Of a DNA stretch of 11,205 nt, positions 1 to 7,332 are shown one piece after another (within the stretch, counting starts at the first letter, position 1; each line of letters starts with the position of its first letter). A program made the translations under genes and the position numbers. The stretch is from Opitutia bacterium. Lineage in GTDB: Bacteria > Verrucomicrobiota > Verrucomicrobiia > Opitutales > UBA953. The DNA lies in NCBI GenBank assembly GCA_021204635.1, contig JAJPZB010000019.1, positions 1-11,205 of the forward strand, in the 5' to 3' direction. Under the pieces are notes generated by a model, which searched no databases, was not told where the DNA came from, and saw only the letters and a list, made by a program, of their open reading frames with translations.

Positions 1-109
1 CCACTAACCCCTCCACCACCGACCCGGACGAAAGTCCCACCACCGACCCTGCCAACAATCCCACCACCAACCCGCCTGACGACGATCTCACCTCCAACCC
101 CGCCACCGA
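1..109. repeat. C-rich degenerate intergenic repeat array (C arm)
   Basis: About five to six degenerate copies of a short unit with core CACCACCRACCC stand in a row: CCACTAACCC at the window edge, CACCACCGACCC near 14 and 40, CACCACCAACCC near 61, and CACCTCCAACCCC near 89. Spacers of 3-15 bases vary, including GATCTCACC at 84-92, which also occurs in the 19-bp unit at the far end of the window. The array is cut by the window start, so its full length and any G-rich partner arm are unknown. It lies upstream of the first gene and probably behind the 3' end of a gene outside the window. It belongs to the same family as the arrays at 3389, 4537 and 10951. No open reading frame here is credible. 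Confidence 0.8.
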
Positions 110-161
110 TTGACGCAAATTAGTGTTTTAAAATGGCTCGGCAAAAGTTTATGCTTGAGCC

Positions 162-533
162 ATGAAAAAGCGCACAAGCCCCATTTTTTTTGCGTTGCTA
201 ATCCCTGTCTGCGTGGTTGTCGTGGCGATTTTCTTCGTCCTCGCGCGTAGCGGAGGCTCCGGAGACCTACAAGACTTTCCTGACGAGACATTTGCGAAAA
301 ACCCCGCAACTCTTCGCGGCAACGCCTACTCGCTTAAATGCATAATAGATTTGCAGCTCGCTCAAAGCGAAAACGGGCGCATCCTCGCCGTGCGTCATTG
401 GAATAAGCCGGGGCGTGTCTCGGTCTATGTTCCGCCGTCTATTGCGCAAAATTTTGAAATTGGCCAGCGCTACGACATGGCAGTCCGCGTGAAAGACAAC
501 ATGCTCTACGTAGAAGATCTCGAAAAATTCTAA
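162..533 (+). CDS. Small membrane-anchored protein with possible OB-like domain, unknown function
   Basis: A 123-aa protein that I do not recognise. Residues 1-5 are basic (MKKRT) and residues about 8-28 form one strongly hydrophobic segment rich in V, F and I, without a clear signal-peptidase site, so a single N-terminal membrane anchor with the rest outside the cytoplasm is the simplest reading. After a short G/S/D linker, residues about 48-123 alternate hydrophobic and polar residues as in a small beta-barrel; the pattern recalls OB-fold proteins, but this is a guess. The ATG at 162 is the only start that keeps the basic n-region. It has no Shine-Dalgarno sequence and overlaps the stop of a four-codon ORF beginning at 151. 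The next gene begins 19 bases after the stop, on the same strand, so the two are probably co-transcribed. Confidence 0.75.
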   Translation: MKKRTSPIFFALLIPVCVVVVAIFFVLARSGGSGDLQDFPDETFAKNPATLRGNAYSLKCIIDLQLAQSENGRILAVRHWNKPGRVSVYVPPSIAQNFEIGQRYDMAVRVKDNMLYVEDLEKF

Positions 534-552
534 TCTTTTGCCCCAACGACTC

Positions 553-2718
553 ATGAAAAATTTCGCAAAAACGCAAATCGCCCGCCACAGTCGCGCCGGT
601 ACGATTTTCCTGCTCGCCCTGCTCCCGCTCTTCGCGGGCACAACCGAAATCTTTGCACAAGCGGCTCTTCCGCAACAACAGTCGCGAACTCGCGGGCAGC
701 ACCAAACCCAACAGGCGCAACAGTCGCAACAACAAACACAAACTTCACCTGCACAGTCAAACAACTTCGGAACCGTTTCCGGCGGCGACTATCGCAGTAG
801 CACCGTTTCCGAGCAGTCGAACAAAATTTTCGACGTCGATAATGACATGATCGACCCTGGCGCGGGCATGATGAAGTGGAAGGGAAAAATTTTCCAAGTT
901 GAAGACGCGAAAATTTTCCGCGAACGCTTCGAGCGTTACCTCTCGACGCCGCCACCGGAAGAACCGCAAGGCGAATATTCAAAGATTCTGCGGAAGATAC
1001 AAAAGCTCTTGGCGCAGCAGGACATCCCGAGGGCGCAGGTAAATGACAAGATGATCGAGGCTATGCACCTCTTGATCGACGCCTCGAAATATGACGCCGA
1101 CGAATCGCAGTCGCTCACGCTCGCGAATCAGGTTTACAAAGCGTGCCGCCAGCGCGCCGAACTCAACGAACTAATGGCGTGGCAACGCGCGTTGGAGTCG
1201 GAAAAAAAGAAACTGCAAGACCAATTCAGCAACCGCGACAACATTCGCAGAAGCGAAGAGCGTTCCCTTTCTTCGCGAAAAAAAGACGGCTCGAAAACGA
1301 CGACCAAGGTCGAAAAAGCCCCGTCGGCGCAACAAACCTTCATCACCGAAAGAATCGCCGAAAACAAGGCGAGCATGACGAAGGCAAGCACACAGCGGGA
1401 ATCGATGGAGACGCAGGCGAAGTTGGAATTTCAATCCACGATGGCGTCGTTCCTCGCCGCACGCCACTACAGCCACGCACTTCTCGCCTCGGCGTTTTAT
1501 CGCGTGCTCTTTCGCGGCGGGCAACACGGATTAGACGTTGGGAAAAGCGAATTTTTGGAAGAGGTCAACATCTCGAAAATGGTGCCCTCGTTGGAAACTT
1601 TCGACCAAATCGCGCGAGAAATGCAGTCCGAAGTGTCGAAGTGCATGCGCGCGGTGGAATCCAACTGGAACGCGGGGCAAAAATACTCCGCGATGCGCCA
1701 ATTGATTTACGCATACATGCTCGGCGAGCACGAACTGAGCGTGATTTATTATCCCGAAGAAAAAAAGTCGCAGTTCTTCAGAATGTGGCTCGATCTGCGC
1801 GAAGTGGCGCGCCAGAGCGAAAACCGAGACCTCGGAGAAATCGAGCTCACGCTCGCGCGGATAAAGGCGTTTGCGCCCGACTTCCCCTCCGCCGAAATCA
1901 CCGGCAAAGTCGAAGCCGCAAAGCGCGCGAGCAACATGTCGATCATGCGCGCGCGGCAGGCGGCTCTCGCAGCAGGAATGGCTGGCACGCCCGAAGCGAT
2001 GGCCTCCGCAACAGAGGAAATCGAACGCCACCTCACGACTGCGGCGGAATATTGGCCGCAAAACCCGGGACTGACCGAGTTCATGCAGGAAGTGCTCAAC
2101 AAGGCCGACGTCCTCGCGCAACTCGCGCCCGAATTTGACCGTCTCGTCGCGCAGAAAAAATCACGCGAAATTTACAACCGCCGAGCCGAATTTACCGCCG
2201 CGCTCATGCAGGACGCCTCGCGCCGCCAACGCTTTGAGGAAATCATCGCGCACGTGACCGAGCTCGAAACCGCGCTGACGCAGGTCAACATGCTCATCGC
2301 GCGCCACGACGACTACATCGCGTGGGACACTCTGCTGCTCGCCGAAAACATCGACCCCGACGACGAGGCCGTAATCAAGAAAAAATCGGAGCTCGCCCCG
2401 CTCGTCTCCACATACTCGCGCCTCATCGTTCAGGCAAAGCAAGACGAGGGCGAAGGCGACATGGCAAGCGCGCTGAACAAATATCTCGCAGCGCAAGACA
2501 TCAACCCCGCCTCGGAAATATGCCGGACCGCGATCGCACACACCGCTGACACGATTCTGCGAAAAATCACGCCCGCCGACGCAATGTTTGTCCCCAAGCC
2601 GAAAGCAACGCCCGCAACAAACGACAAAGACGATTCCGACAGCGACTTGCCCGACGACAAAGCCGACAAACCGGACGCCAATTCCGCGTCTGCCGACGGC
2701 GATGATTGGGACTTCTAA
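553..2718 (+). CDS. Secreted Q-rich, coiled-coil and TPR-like repeat protein, unknown function
   Basis: A 721-aa exported protein. The ATG at 553 is preferred over an in-frame TTG at 538 because it gives a standard signal peptide: basic residues to about 14, hydrophobic core 16-28, likely cleavage after AQA near residue 37. Residues about 41-70 are a Gln/Thr/Ser low-complexity stretch encoded by CAACAG-like codons. The bulk (about 85-670) is helical. It has a charged, probably coiled-coil part around 205-290 and a C-terminal half in helix pairs; residues near 640-665, with ALNKYLAAQDINPAS, read like a tetratricopeptide motif. The end (about 680-721) is an Asp-rich acidic tail finishing in DDWDF. 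No catalytic motif is visible. A scaffold or protein-interaction role outside the inner membrane is inferred. It lies between two small membrane-protein genes in one apparent operon. Confidence 0.85.
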   Translation: MKNFAKTQIARHSRAGTIFLLALLPLFAGTTEIFAQAALPQQQSRTRGQHQTQQAQQSQQQTQTSPAQSNNFGTVSGGDYRSSTVSEQSNKIFDVDNDMIDPGAGMMKWKGKIFQVEDAKIFRERFERYLSTPPPEEPQGEYSKILRKIQKLLAQQDIPRAQVNDKMIEAMHLLIDASKYDADESQSLTLANQVYKACRQRAELNELMAWQRALESEKKKLQDQFSNRDNIRRSEERSLSSRKKDGSKTTTKVEKAPSAQQTFITERIAENKASMTKASTQRESMETQAKLEFQSTMASFLAARHYSHALLASAFYRVLFRGGQHGLDVGKSEFLEEVNISKMVPSLETFDQIAREMQSEVSKCMRAVESNWNAGQKYSAMRQLIYAYMLGEHELSVIYYPEEKKSQFFRMWLDLREVARQSENRDLGEIELTLARIKAFAPDFPSAEITGKVEAAKRASNMSIMRARQAALAAGMAGTPEAMASATEEIERHLTTAAEYWPQNPGLTEFMQEVLNKADVLAQLAPEFDRLVAQKKSREIYNRRAEFTAALMQDASRRQRFEEIIAHVTELETALTQVNMLIARHDDYIAWDTLLLAENIDPDDEAVIKKKSELAPLVSTYSRLIVQAKQDEGEGDMASALNKYLAAQDINPASEICRTAIAHTADTILRKITPADAMFVPKPKATPATNDKDDSDSDLPDDKADKPDANSASADGDDWDF

Positions 2719-2748
2719 AAACCTCCACCCCCCGACAAATAGACGCAC

Positions 2749-3357
2749 ATGAAAGTTGCCGCAAAAATCAGCCGAGAATGGCGAGACCGCATGGCGATCA
2801 TCTTGATCCTTTTGATCGGCGCCGCCGGCTGGTTCTTCTACGACGGATTCATTTCGTATCCAAAATATAATGTCAAAGCCTCGGAATACGCGAAACTCGC
2901 CGAGGTCTATAAAGCCGACGACGCCCTGCTCCAAGAAAAATGGAAGCAACTCGCGCTCGAAAAAGGCTGGGACAGCGAAGACGTCCCCAAGCACCGGAAA
3001 AACGAAAAACAGCAGTTCCAATGGGGCACCGGCTTGCTCATCGCGTTCGCGCTTTTCGTGTTTTGGATGTTCCACGAAATGCGGAAAACAATCACCGCTG
3101 ACGACGAAAAATTCCTCGGAATCGCGACGGGTCTCTCGCCATTCTCGCACAGCATCTCCGTGAAATACGAATCTGTCGTGGGCATCGACAAGCGCAAGTG
3201 GGACAAAAAGGGGATCGCGAAAATTTTCTACAAAACGGAAAAGGGAACCCGCAACTCCGTCCTCATCGACGACTACAAATACGCAGGCTCCGAGAAAATC
3301 CTCGAGCGTTGCGAGCAAATCTTGGCGCAGAAAAAATCCGCCAAATCCGAGAAATAG
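2749..3357 (+). CDS. Two-TM membrane protein with PH-like C-terminal domain, unknown function
   Basis: A 202-aa protein starting at ATG 2749, 30 bases after the previous stop and with no Shine-Dalgarno sequence. Basic residues 1-14 are followed by a first membrane helix (about 15-33, MAIILILLIGAAGWFF). A hydrophilic, charged segment of about 55 residues follows (34-92), then a second membrane helix at about 93-110. With positive charge at the N-terminus and after the second helix, both ends should be cytoplasmic and the middle outside. Residues about 130-192 (SVKYESVVGIDKRKWDKKG, then IDDYKYAG) look like a bacterial PH-like beta-barrel plus final helix, a form common in uncharacterised membrane proteins; this is pattern recognition only. 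Together with the two genes before it, it suggests an envelope-associated complex. A 471-codon opposite-strand ORF over it (2161-3576) is judged a shadow. Confidence 0.8.
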   Translation: MKVAAKISREWRDRMAIILILLIGAAGWFFYDGFISYPKYNVKASEYAKLAEVYKADDALLQEKWKQLALEKGWDSEDVPKHRKNEKQQFQWGTGLLIAFALFVFWMFHEMRKTITADDEKFLGIATGLSPFSHSISVKYESVVGIDKRKWDKKGIAKIFYKTEKGTRNSVLIDDYKYAGSEKILERCEQILAQKKSAKSEK

Positions 3358-3388
3358 CTGCGGAGCATGTGGCGAGGATTCTCGGGCT

Positions 3389-3550
3389 TGGCTTGGTGGT
3401 GAGATTTTGGGTTGGTGGTGGGTGGTAGGAGTTGGGTTGGTGGTGATGGGTGTGTGAAGTTTTTTTCCGCGCGAGAAACGCGCGGGTAACTCCTCGTGGT
3501 GGATCTTGCCGCCACCACCAACCCAAATTCCACCACCAACCCGCCCACCA
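3389..3550. repeat. Composite inverted repeat: G-rich arm, central hairpin, C-rich arm
   Basis: The G arm (3389-3450) holds about three units of GGSTTGGTGGTG, and the C arm (3511-3547) about three units of CACCACCAACCC. A perfect 16-base inverted repeat pairs TTTGGGTTGGTGGTGG at 3406-3421 with its complement at 3512-3527. Nested inside are AGGAGTT (3427-3433) with AACTCCT (3488-3494), and a 7-bp stem at 3467-3485. Either strand can therefore form one long interrupted hairpin. The G arm also meets the pattern of a two-tetrad G-quadruplex (GG TT GG T GG T GG) and is followed by seven T at 3460-3466. It begins 31 bases after the stop of the upstream gene and ends about 80 bases before the next start. 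A transcription-end role is inferred; no classical stem-then-T-run terminator is present. Confidence 0.85.
3467..3485. other. Perfect 7-bp hairpin in the centre of the composite repeat
   Basis: CCGCGCG (3467-3473) and CGCGCGG (3479-3485) are perfectly complementary around the five-base loop AGAAA. The T-run at 3460-3466 lies on the 5' side on the + strand, so this is not an intrinsic terminator for + transcription, and on the - strand the stem is followed by A rather than T. Its place at the tip of the longer inverted repeat suggests it caps that structure. The matching hairpin in the element at 10951-11205 (8-bp stem, five-base loop) has a different sequence but the same geometry. Confidence 0.7.
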
Positions 3551-3627
3551 CGAACACATTTACGCAACAATCGCAAAACTGGCTTTAACTTTTCGGTGGC
3601 AGGCGTAGTCTGTACCGACGCTTCTTC

Positions 3628-4584
3628 ATGCGAATCCTGCCTTTACACATTCACGAAAAATTGCTAAGCGGCGCGCGGCGTGCATTTGCCAAAGCGACAA
3701 TCCTGCGGGTTGTCGTTGTTTTGATTGTTGTCGCGGTTTTGTTTGTCGTGAGTCGCCCATTTTTTGCGACTGTCTCTCACAGCATTCGCGCGCGACTGAG
3801 TTGGGCGCCGCTGATTTTCGATGCCCCCGAAAAAATGGAGCCGACGCCGTTTTGGCATTGTGGCGAGAACTGCGAATGCCTCAGCGCCGACCACCTAATT
3901 GCGCATGCGGGCGCCGCAATCGAGCAAACGACATACACAAATTCGCTTGAAGCGCTCGAAAGCGCGAAGCGCACGGGATTCAAGTTTGTCGAGATCGACC
4001 TGCGGGTGCTCCCAGACGGCACCATCGTGGGCGGACACGACGATGTTCATTCGTCGTTATCGGCAAAGACCTGGAAAGAGTTTTCGGCGCATCTCATTGC
4101 GGAAAAATTCACACCGTTGTCGCTGCCTATGATTCGGGAATTTTTTCACAACAATCCCGATATGTGGCTCGTCACGGACAAAATTTGCGAAAAAGGCGAT
4201 TTGGAAAAATTTCTCGCGAATTGGGGGGGGGTAGAGCAAAATCGCCTTATTGTTGAGGTCTTCTCGCCGCAACAATGGTTAGACGCCCGCGAGCTCGGGA
4301 TTCGCTATCCGGCGCTGAATGTGAGTTCCGGCTGGCAACTTAAAGCGTTGCGCCACTTCAACATTCCGGCGGCGACATGCGATGTGGACGTCATGAAAAA
4401 ATATCCGCGCGAAACAGAGGAATATTTGAAGGCAGGCGGAAGTTTGCTCGTGTGCACTTTGAACGATGCGTTTGTCGCGAAGCAAAATATTTCCCGCCAC
4501 GCAACCCTTTTCTACACGGACTATCTCACGCCTGCCGCCACCACAAAGCCAAGTCCCGCGACAGACCGCCACACCACAAACTAA
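3628..4584 (+). CDS. Membrane-anchored glycerophosphodiester phosphodiesterase-like (GDPD/PI-PLC-like TIM barrel) protein
   Basis: A 318-aa protein of the GDPD superfamily, which hydrolyses phosphodiesters such as glycerophosphodiesters to an alcohol and a phosphomonoester with a divalent metal. Residues 26-44 form a hydrophobic signal anchor, so the catalytic domain is probably outside the cytoplasm. From about 88 the family motifs follow in order: IAHAGA with His93 (the HRG-type histidine, here in the HAG form), TYTNSLEAL with Asn105, FVEIDL with Glu122 and Asp124, GGHDD with His137, and LVTDK (Asp184, Lys185). All the usual metal and catalytic positions are present. The exact substrate cannot be told. 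The start at ATG 3628 precedes the anchor and lacks a Shine-Dalgarno sequence. Two oddities are a nine-G run at 4223-4231 and a Thr/Pro-rich tail after about residue 301 encoded by intergenic repeat units. The gene converges on GH89. Confidence 0.85.
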   Translation: MRILPLHIHEKLLSGARRAFAKATILRVVVVLIVVAVLFVVSRPFFATVSHSIRARLSWAPLIFDAPEKMEPTPFWHCGENCECLSADHLIAHAGAAIEQTTYTNSLEALESAKRTGFKFVEIDLRVLPDGTIVGGHDDVHSSLSAKTWKEFSAHLIAEKFTPLSLPMIREFFHNNPDMWLVTDKICEKGDLEKFLANWGGVEQNRLIVEVFSPQQWLDARELGIRYPALNVSSGWQLKALRHFNIPAATCDVDVMKKYPRETEEYLKAGGSLLVCTLNDAFVAKQNISRHATLFYTDYLTPAATTKPSPATDRHTTN

Positions 4585-4683
4585 GTCGCAGATCTTTGCC
4601 TCCACCACCAACCCAATTCCCGCCACCAACCCACTGTCGCCACCAACCCAAGCCACCACTAACCCACTCACCACCAACCCGGA
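4537..4683. repeat. C-rich repeat array between convergent genes, overlapping the end of the upstream ORF
   Basis: About seven units of CACCACYAACCC with period about 15-19: two degenerate ones at 4537-4553 (GCCACCACAAAGCCAAG) and 4568-4586 inside the 3' end of the phosphodiesterase ORF, then five clear ones from 4602 to 4680, including one CACCACTAACCC variant at 4650. GATCTTTGCC at 4591-4600 stands directly before the clear units. The array fills the whole 99-bp gap and touches the stop codon of the opposite gene at 4684-4686. For the minus-strand transcript it reads as G-rich (GGGTTGGTGGTG units), able to form two-tetrad quadruplexes. No other terminator is visible for either gene, so a role in ending both transcripts is possible but inferred. 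Confidence 0.85.
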
Positions 4684-7332
4684 TCACTCTTTCTCGAAGC
4701 GCATGACGCCTTCCGCATTGTTACCACCGTCGCCGGCAACGCTTGCTTTCAGGGTGTAGGCGCCGAGGCCGGTGCGGAGTTTTTTAACTTCCACGTGGAA
4801 AACGTTGTCATTGTTGTGAGCGCCGCATGTCCCCGCGTGTGCGTCCTCAACCACGAGGTTGTCGCCGTTGTAAAGTTTCACGCCGAGAATTTTCACATCG
4901 TTGTCGCCACTTGTCCTGACAAATTCCGCCTTGTATTTTCCGGCGGCCATGATGTCGCCCGAAACGTCGAAGACGAGTTCGCTCGCACCGTCGCGCAACG
5001 TCCACTTTGCACCGGTTTCCACGACATCGCCGGGCTTGAAAAATTTCCGCGACAATGCGCCGAATTTTGCCATTGCCTTTTTTGTCTCCGCGAGCGTGTC
5101 GCCCTTTTCTTGCGCCGTGTATTTCTGCGTTGCCGAGAGCCACGAGGCCTCAAATTTTTCAAGCGCGCCGTCGAGCGCCTTTATTTTTGCGGGATTCCGG
5201 CTTTTCAGCGCGTCGGAATATGCCGAGAAAAAGATCTGCCAGCGGCGGAAATAATAATCTTTCATGAGCCCCGCGAGCTGCCGGTGCGCGTAGTCGTTGA
5301 GCATGCCGGTGCGCCCCGTCCACGTCGTGATCATGCGCTTTGCGGCGGTTTCGTATGCGCGTTTTTCCGCCGCCGTTGCGCCCTTTCGTTGCGCCTGCTC
5401 GAAAATTTCCCCGAATCGCCACAGTCTGTGCGTTGCCAAAATATCGTCTGTCGCGGAGATTGCGGCGAGAAAGAGCTTGGAATTTTGCTCAAATTTTTCG
5501 GCGTTTTTCTTGTCAAATTCCGCCATTGTCTCGGCGAGAAGCGGGCGTGCGAGGTCAGACAAAAACTGGCGCGCGGTGTCCGCAAGGTCGTAGCGGAAAG
5601 TTTCCGTTTTGAGGAGTTCGGGATTTTTTTCCGCCGCCGCGACAAATTTTTCCAAGGCGGCGAGAACGTCGGCTGGATTGTAGTAGATGTCGCCGGAGGA
5701 CCATGTCGAGGCCTTTGCAACCGTGCGCCCCGGGCGCGCACAGAAAATTGATTCCGTGCAACCTTCCTGTTCGCGCCGAGGCGAATAGACGGAGCGCTCC
5801 AAAATTTTGAGAGCCTCGACGACGTCGGCGGAATTTTTCCCGTAGCGCCGCAACGCGTAGTCCTCGATCCATTTTTCGAGGTCTGCGGCGTCCATGTTCT
5901 CGCTTTTTTTCATCCAAAAGCGGTCGAAGAAAAGGTCGTAAAAAATCGGGTTTGTCCCCGTGCCTTCCGAGAGCATTCCGATTCCGACGAGTTTGTCGAA
6001 TTCCGGCGCGCGTTGCAGATTGCCGAGGCTTGCGAGCGTTTTCAGGCTTCCGTAAAGCCCGTGGTTGCCGCCGAAATTCAGGAGCTCGCACCACGCCCAC
6101 GGCGCGCCGGAAAACGAGCGCCGGTTCTCGCCGTTGGAGCCGTTTGCCATGTCGCGCGTGAGCGAGAGAACAAGGCATTTGCTTTTGTCAATACCGGAAA
6201 GAAGTTCTTTCGACGGATTTGCGCCCCAGTGCTGAATGAACCACTGCGATTGTGACGAAGCGGCGAGCATCGCGCTTTGGACAGATTTTGCCGCCGCCGC
6301 GACATCGATTCCCTTGGAATTTCCGCCCTCGTGGAAAAGGTCGCCGGCGAACGCCTCCGCCTTGATTCCATAAACCTTTTCCAAGTTTTTGTACCAAATT
6401 TTTGCGAGCTTCGGGAAGGCGGCGCACGTCGGGTCAACGACTGCCGGCCGCACAAAATCATCGACCCACTTCCCTTGGTCGATGACGCGCAGTTCGCCGA
6501 GGCTCCGCTTCGTTTTGTCGGGCAGCGAGCTCTCGAAATCGTGGGGCACGAGCCCGACAAATCCCTGCAACACAGGCTTCATGCCGTTCGCCACCATCTC
6601 CGCCACGATGAACTTCCCGAGTTTCGCCTCCTCGTCGATTTGCCGCTGCGACAATGGCCCGCCGAGCCCCTCCAAATTTCCCATGTTCCACCACGCTGCA
6701 GCGGCGGGGTCGGGAATGAACGCCGCGATTTTTTCCTTTGGGTAGCCGAGTTCGCGCAGCGTCAGTTGCCAAACTTTTTCGAGCCCTGCCTGAACGAGGG
6801 CGTGCGTCACGCCGTTGAGCGACATTTTTTCGATCTCGGAATGCCACTCCGCCTTTCCCCAGAACGCCGACGTGTACGAGAGCGTGCAGTAGTTGTAGGC
6901 GTAGCGGACGCTCCATTGCTCGGGGATTTTCAGCGTGCCGGTGAACTCGCTTGCGGGCACGAGTGGCTCGAGCCTGTCGCCGTTCCACGAGCGGTGGATT
7001 TTTTGAAAATGTTTTTGGAAATATCCCACGCCGGCGCGGAAATTTATCTCGTTTGCGGCTTTCACAACAATCGCGTCGCCGGAGCGCGTAATCTCGAAGC
7101 CGTTTGTCGCCGCGTCTTTTTCAAAGCGAAATCCTGCCTTTGTTGCGGGCGATTTTTTTGCTTGCATTGTGGAGGATTTTTTCTGCGGCGCCTTTGTGGT
7201 GACAGAATTTTGCTCGCCCGCCACGGCGACAATGCCTCCCGCGACAATGAGAAAGATTGTTGCGACAACAGAGCGAAATCCCGCGACAATGCCGGTGCGG
7301 CGACGATGACGAAAGCTCGCGGGGAAAATCAT
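4684..7332 (-). CDS. Secreted GH89 alpha-N-acetylglucosaminidase (NAGLU family)
   Basis: An 882-aa retaining glycosidase that removes non-reducing alpha-GlcNAc, as in heparan sulfate or alpha-GlcNAc-capped mucin glycans. Residues 1-38 are a signal peptide with a long Arg-rich n-region, followed by a Lys-rich linker. A small N-domain lies at about 65-135 and the TIM barrel at about 141-475. The barrel contains YNYCTLSYT (Asn147, Cys149, Tyr153, matching human Asn134, Cys136, Tyr140), MGNLEGLGGPL, GDLFHEGG with the acid/base Glu335 (human Glu316), NFGGNHGLYG, and IGMLSEG with the nucleophile Glu456 (human Glu446). A helical C-domain at about 480-755 and an extra beta-rich domain at about 766-882, possibly carbohydrate binding, complete it. 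ATG 7332 overlaps the stop of the preceding gene in ATGA, so translation is probably coupled. It is the last gene of the operon. Confidence 0.95.
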   Translation of the reverse strand: MIFPASFRHRRRTGIVAGFRSVVATIFLIVAGGIVAVAGEQNSVTTKAPQKKSSTMQAKKSPATKAGFRFEKDAATNGFEITRSGDAIVVKAANEINFRAGVGYFQKHFQKIHRSWNGDRLEPLVPASEFTGTLKIPEQWSVRYAYNYCTLSYTSAFWGKAEWHSEIEKMSLNGVTHALVQAGLEKVWQLTLRELGYPKEKIAAFIPDPAAAAWWNMGNLEGLGGPLSQRQIDEEAKLGKFIVAEMVANGMKPVLQGFVGLVPHDFESSLPDKTKRSLGELRVIDQGKWVDDFVRPAVVDPTCAAFPKLAKIWYKNLEKVYGIKAEAFAGDLFHEGGNSKGIDVAAAAKSVQSAMLAASSQSQWFIQHWGANPSKELLSGIDKSKCLVLSLTRDMANGSNGENRRSFSGAPWAWCELLNFGGNHGLYGSLKTLASLGNLQRAPEFDKLVGIGMLSEGTGTNPIFYDLFFDRFWMKKSENMDAADLEKWIEDYALRRYGKNSADVVEALKILERSVYSPRREQEGCTESIFCARPGRTVAKASTWSSGDIYYNPADVLAALEKFVAAAEKNPELLKTETFRYDLADTARQFLSDLARPLLAETMAEFDKKNAEKFEQNSKLFLAAISATDDILATHRLWRFGEIFEQAQRKGATAAEKRAYETAAKRMITTWTGRTGMLNDYAHRQLAGLMKDYYFRRWQIFFSAYSDALKSRNPAKIKALDGALEKFEASWLSATQKYTAQEKGDTLAETKKAMAKFGALSRKFFKPGDVVETGAKWTLRDGASELVFDVSGDIMAAGKYKAEFVRTSGDNDVKILGVKLYNGDNLVVEDAHAGTCGAHNNDNVFHVEVKKLRTGLGAYTLKASVAGDGGNNAEGVMRFEKE

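Noticed and set aside
110..134. Sigma-70 promoter TTGACG with TAAAAT before the first gene.
   Set aside because: The spacer is only 13 bases, well below the usual 16-18, and no better -10 lies at the right distance.
2719..2748. A single decayed repeat unit (CCTCCACCCCCCGAC) between the second and third genes.
   Set aside because: It resembles CCTCCACCACCGAC near position 11, but one short C-rich match is too weak to call.
3460..3485. Intrinsic terminator made of the CCGCGCG hairpin and T-run.
   Set aside because: The T-run is on the 5' side of the stem on the + strand, and on the other strand the stem is followed by A, so the order is wrong for both directions.
2161..3576. Long 471-codon opposite-strand ORF over the end of the 721-aa gene and the two-TM gene.
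   Set aside because: Its product has a biased F/V/R/G composition with no domain pattern, it spans a repeat array, and the + strand genes have signal peptide, membrane helices and sensible domains. It is a shadow caused by codon bias.
4684..7332. Apparent loss of the GH89 nucleophile: the LFAE segment of human NAGLU aligns with LTRD (Asp394) here.
   Set aside because: Counting along the human protein places Glu446 in the later GMAPEG segment, which here is GMLSEG with Glu456. The distance from the acid/base residue (121) fits known members, so the catalytic pair is intact.
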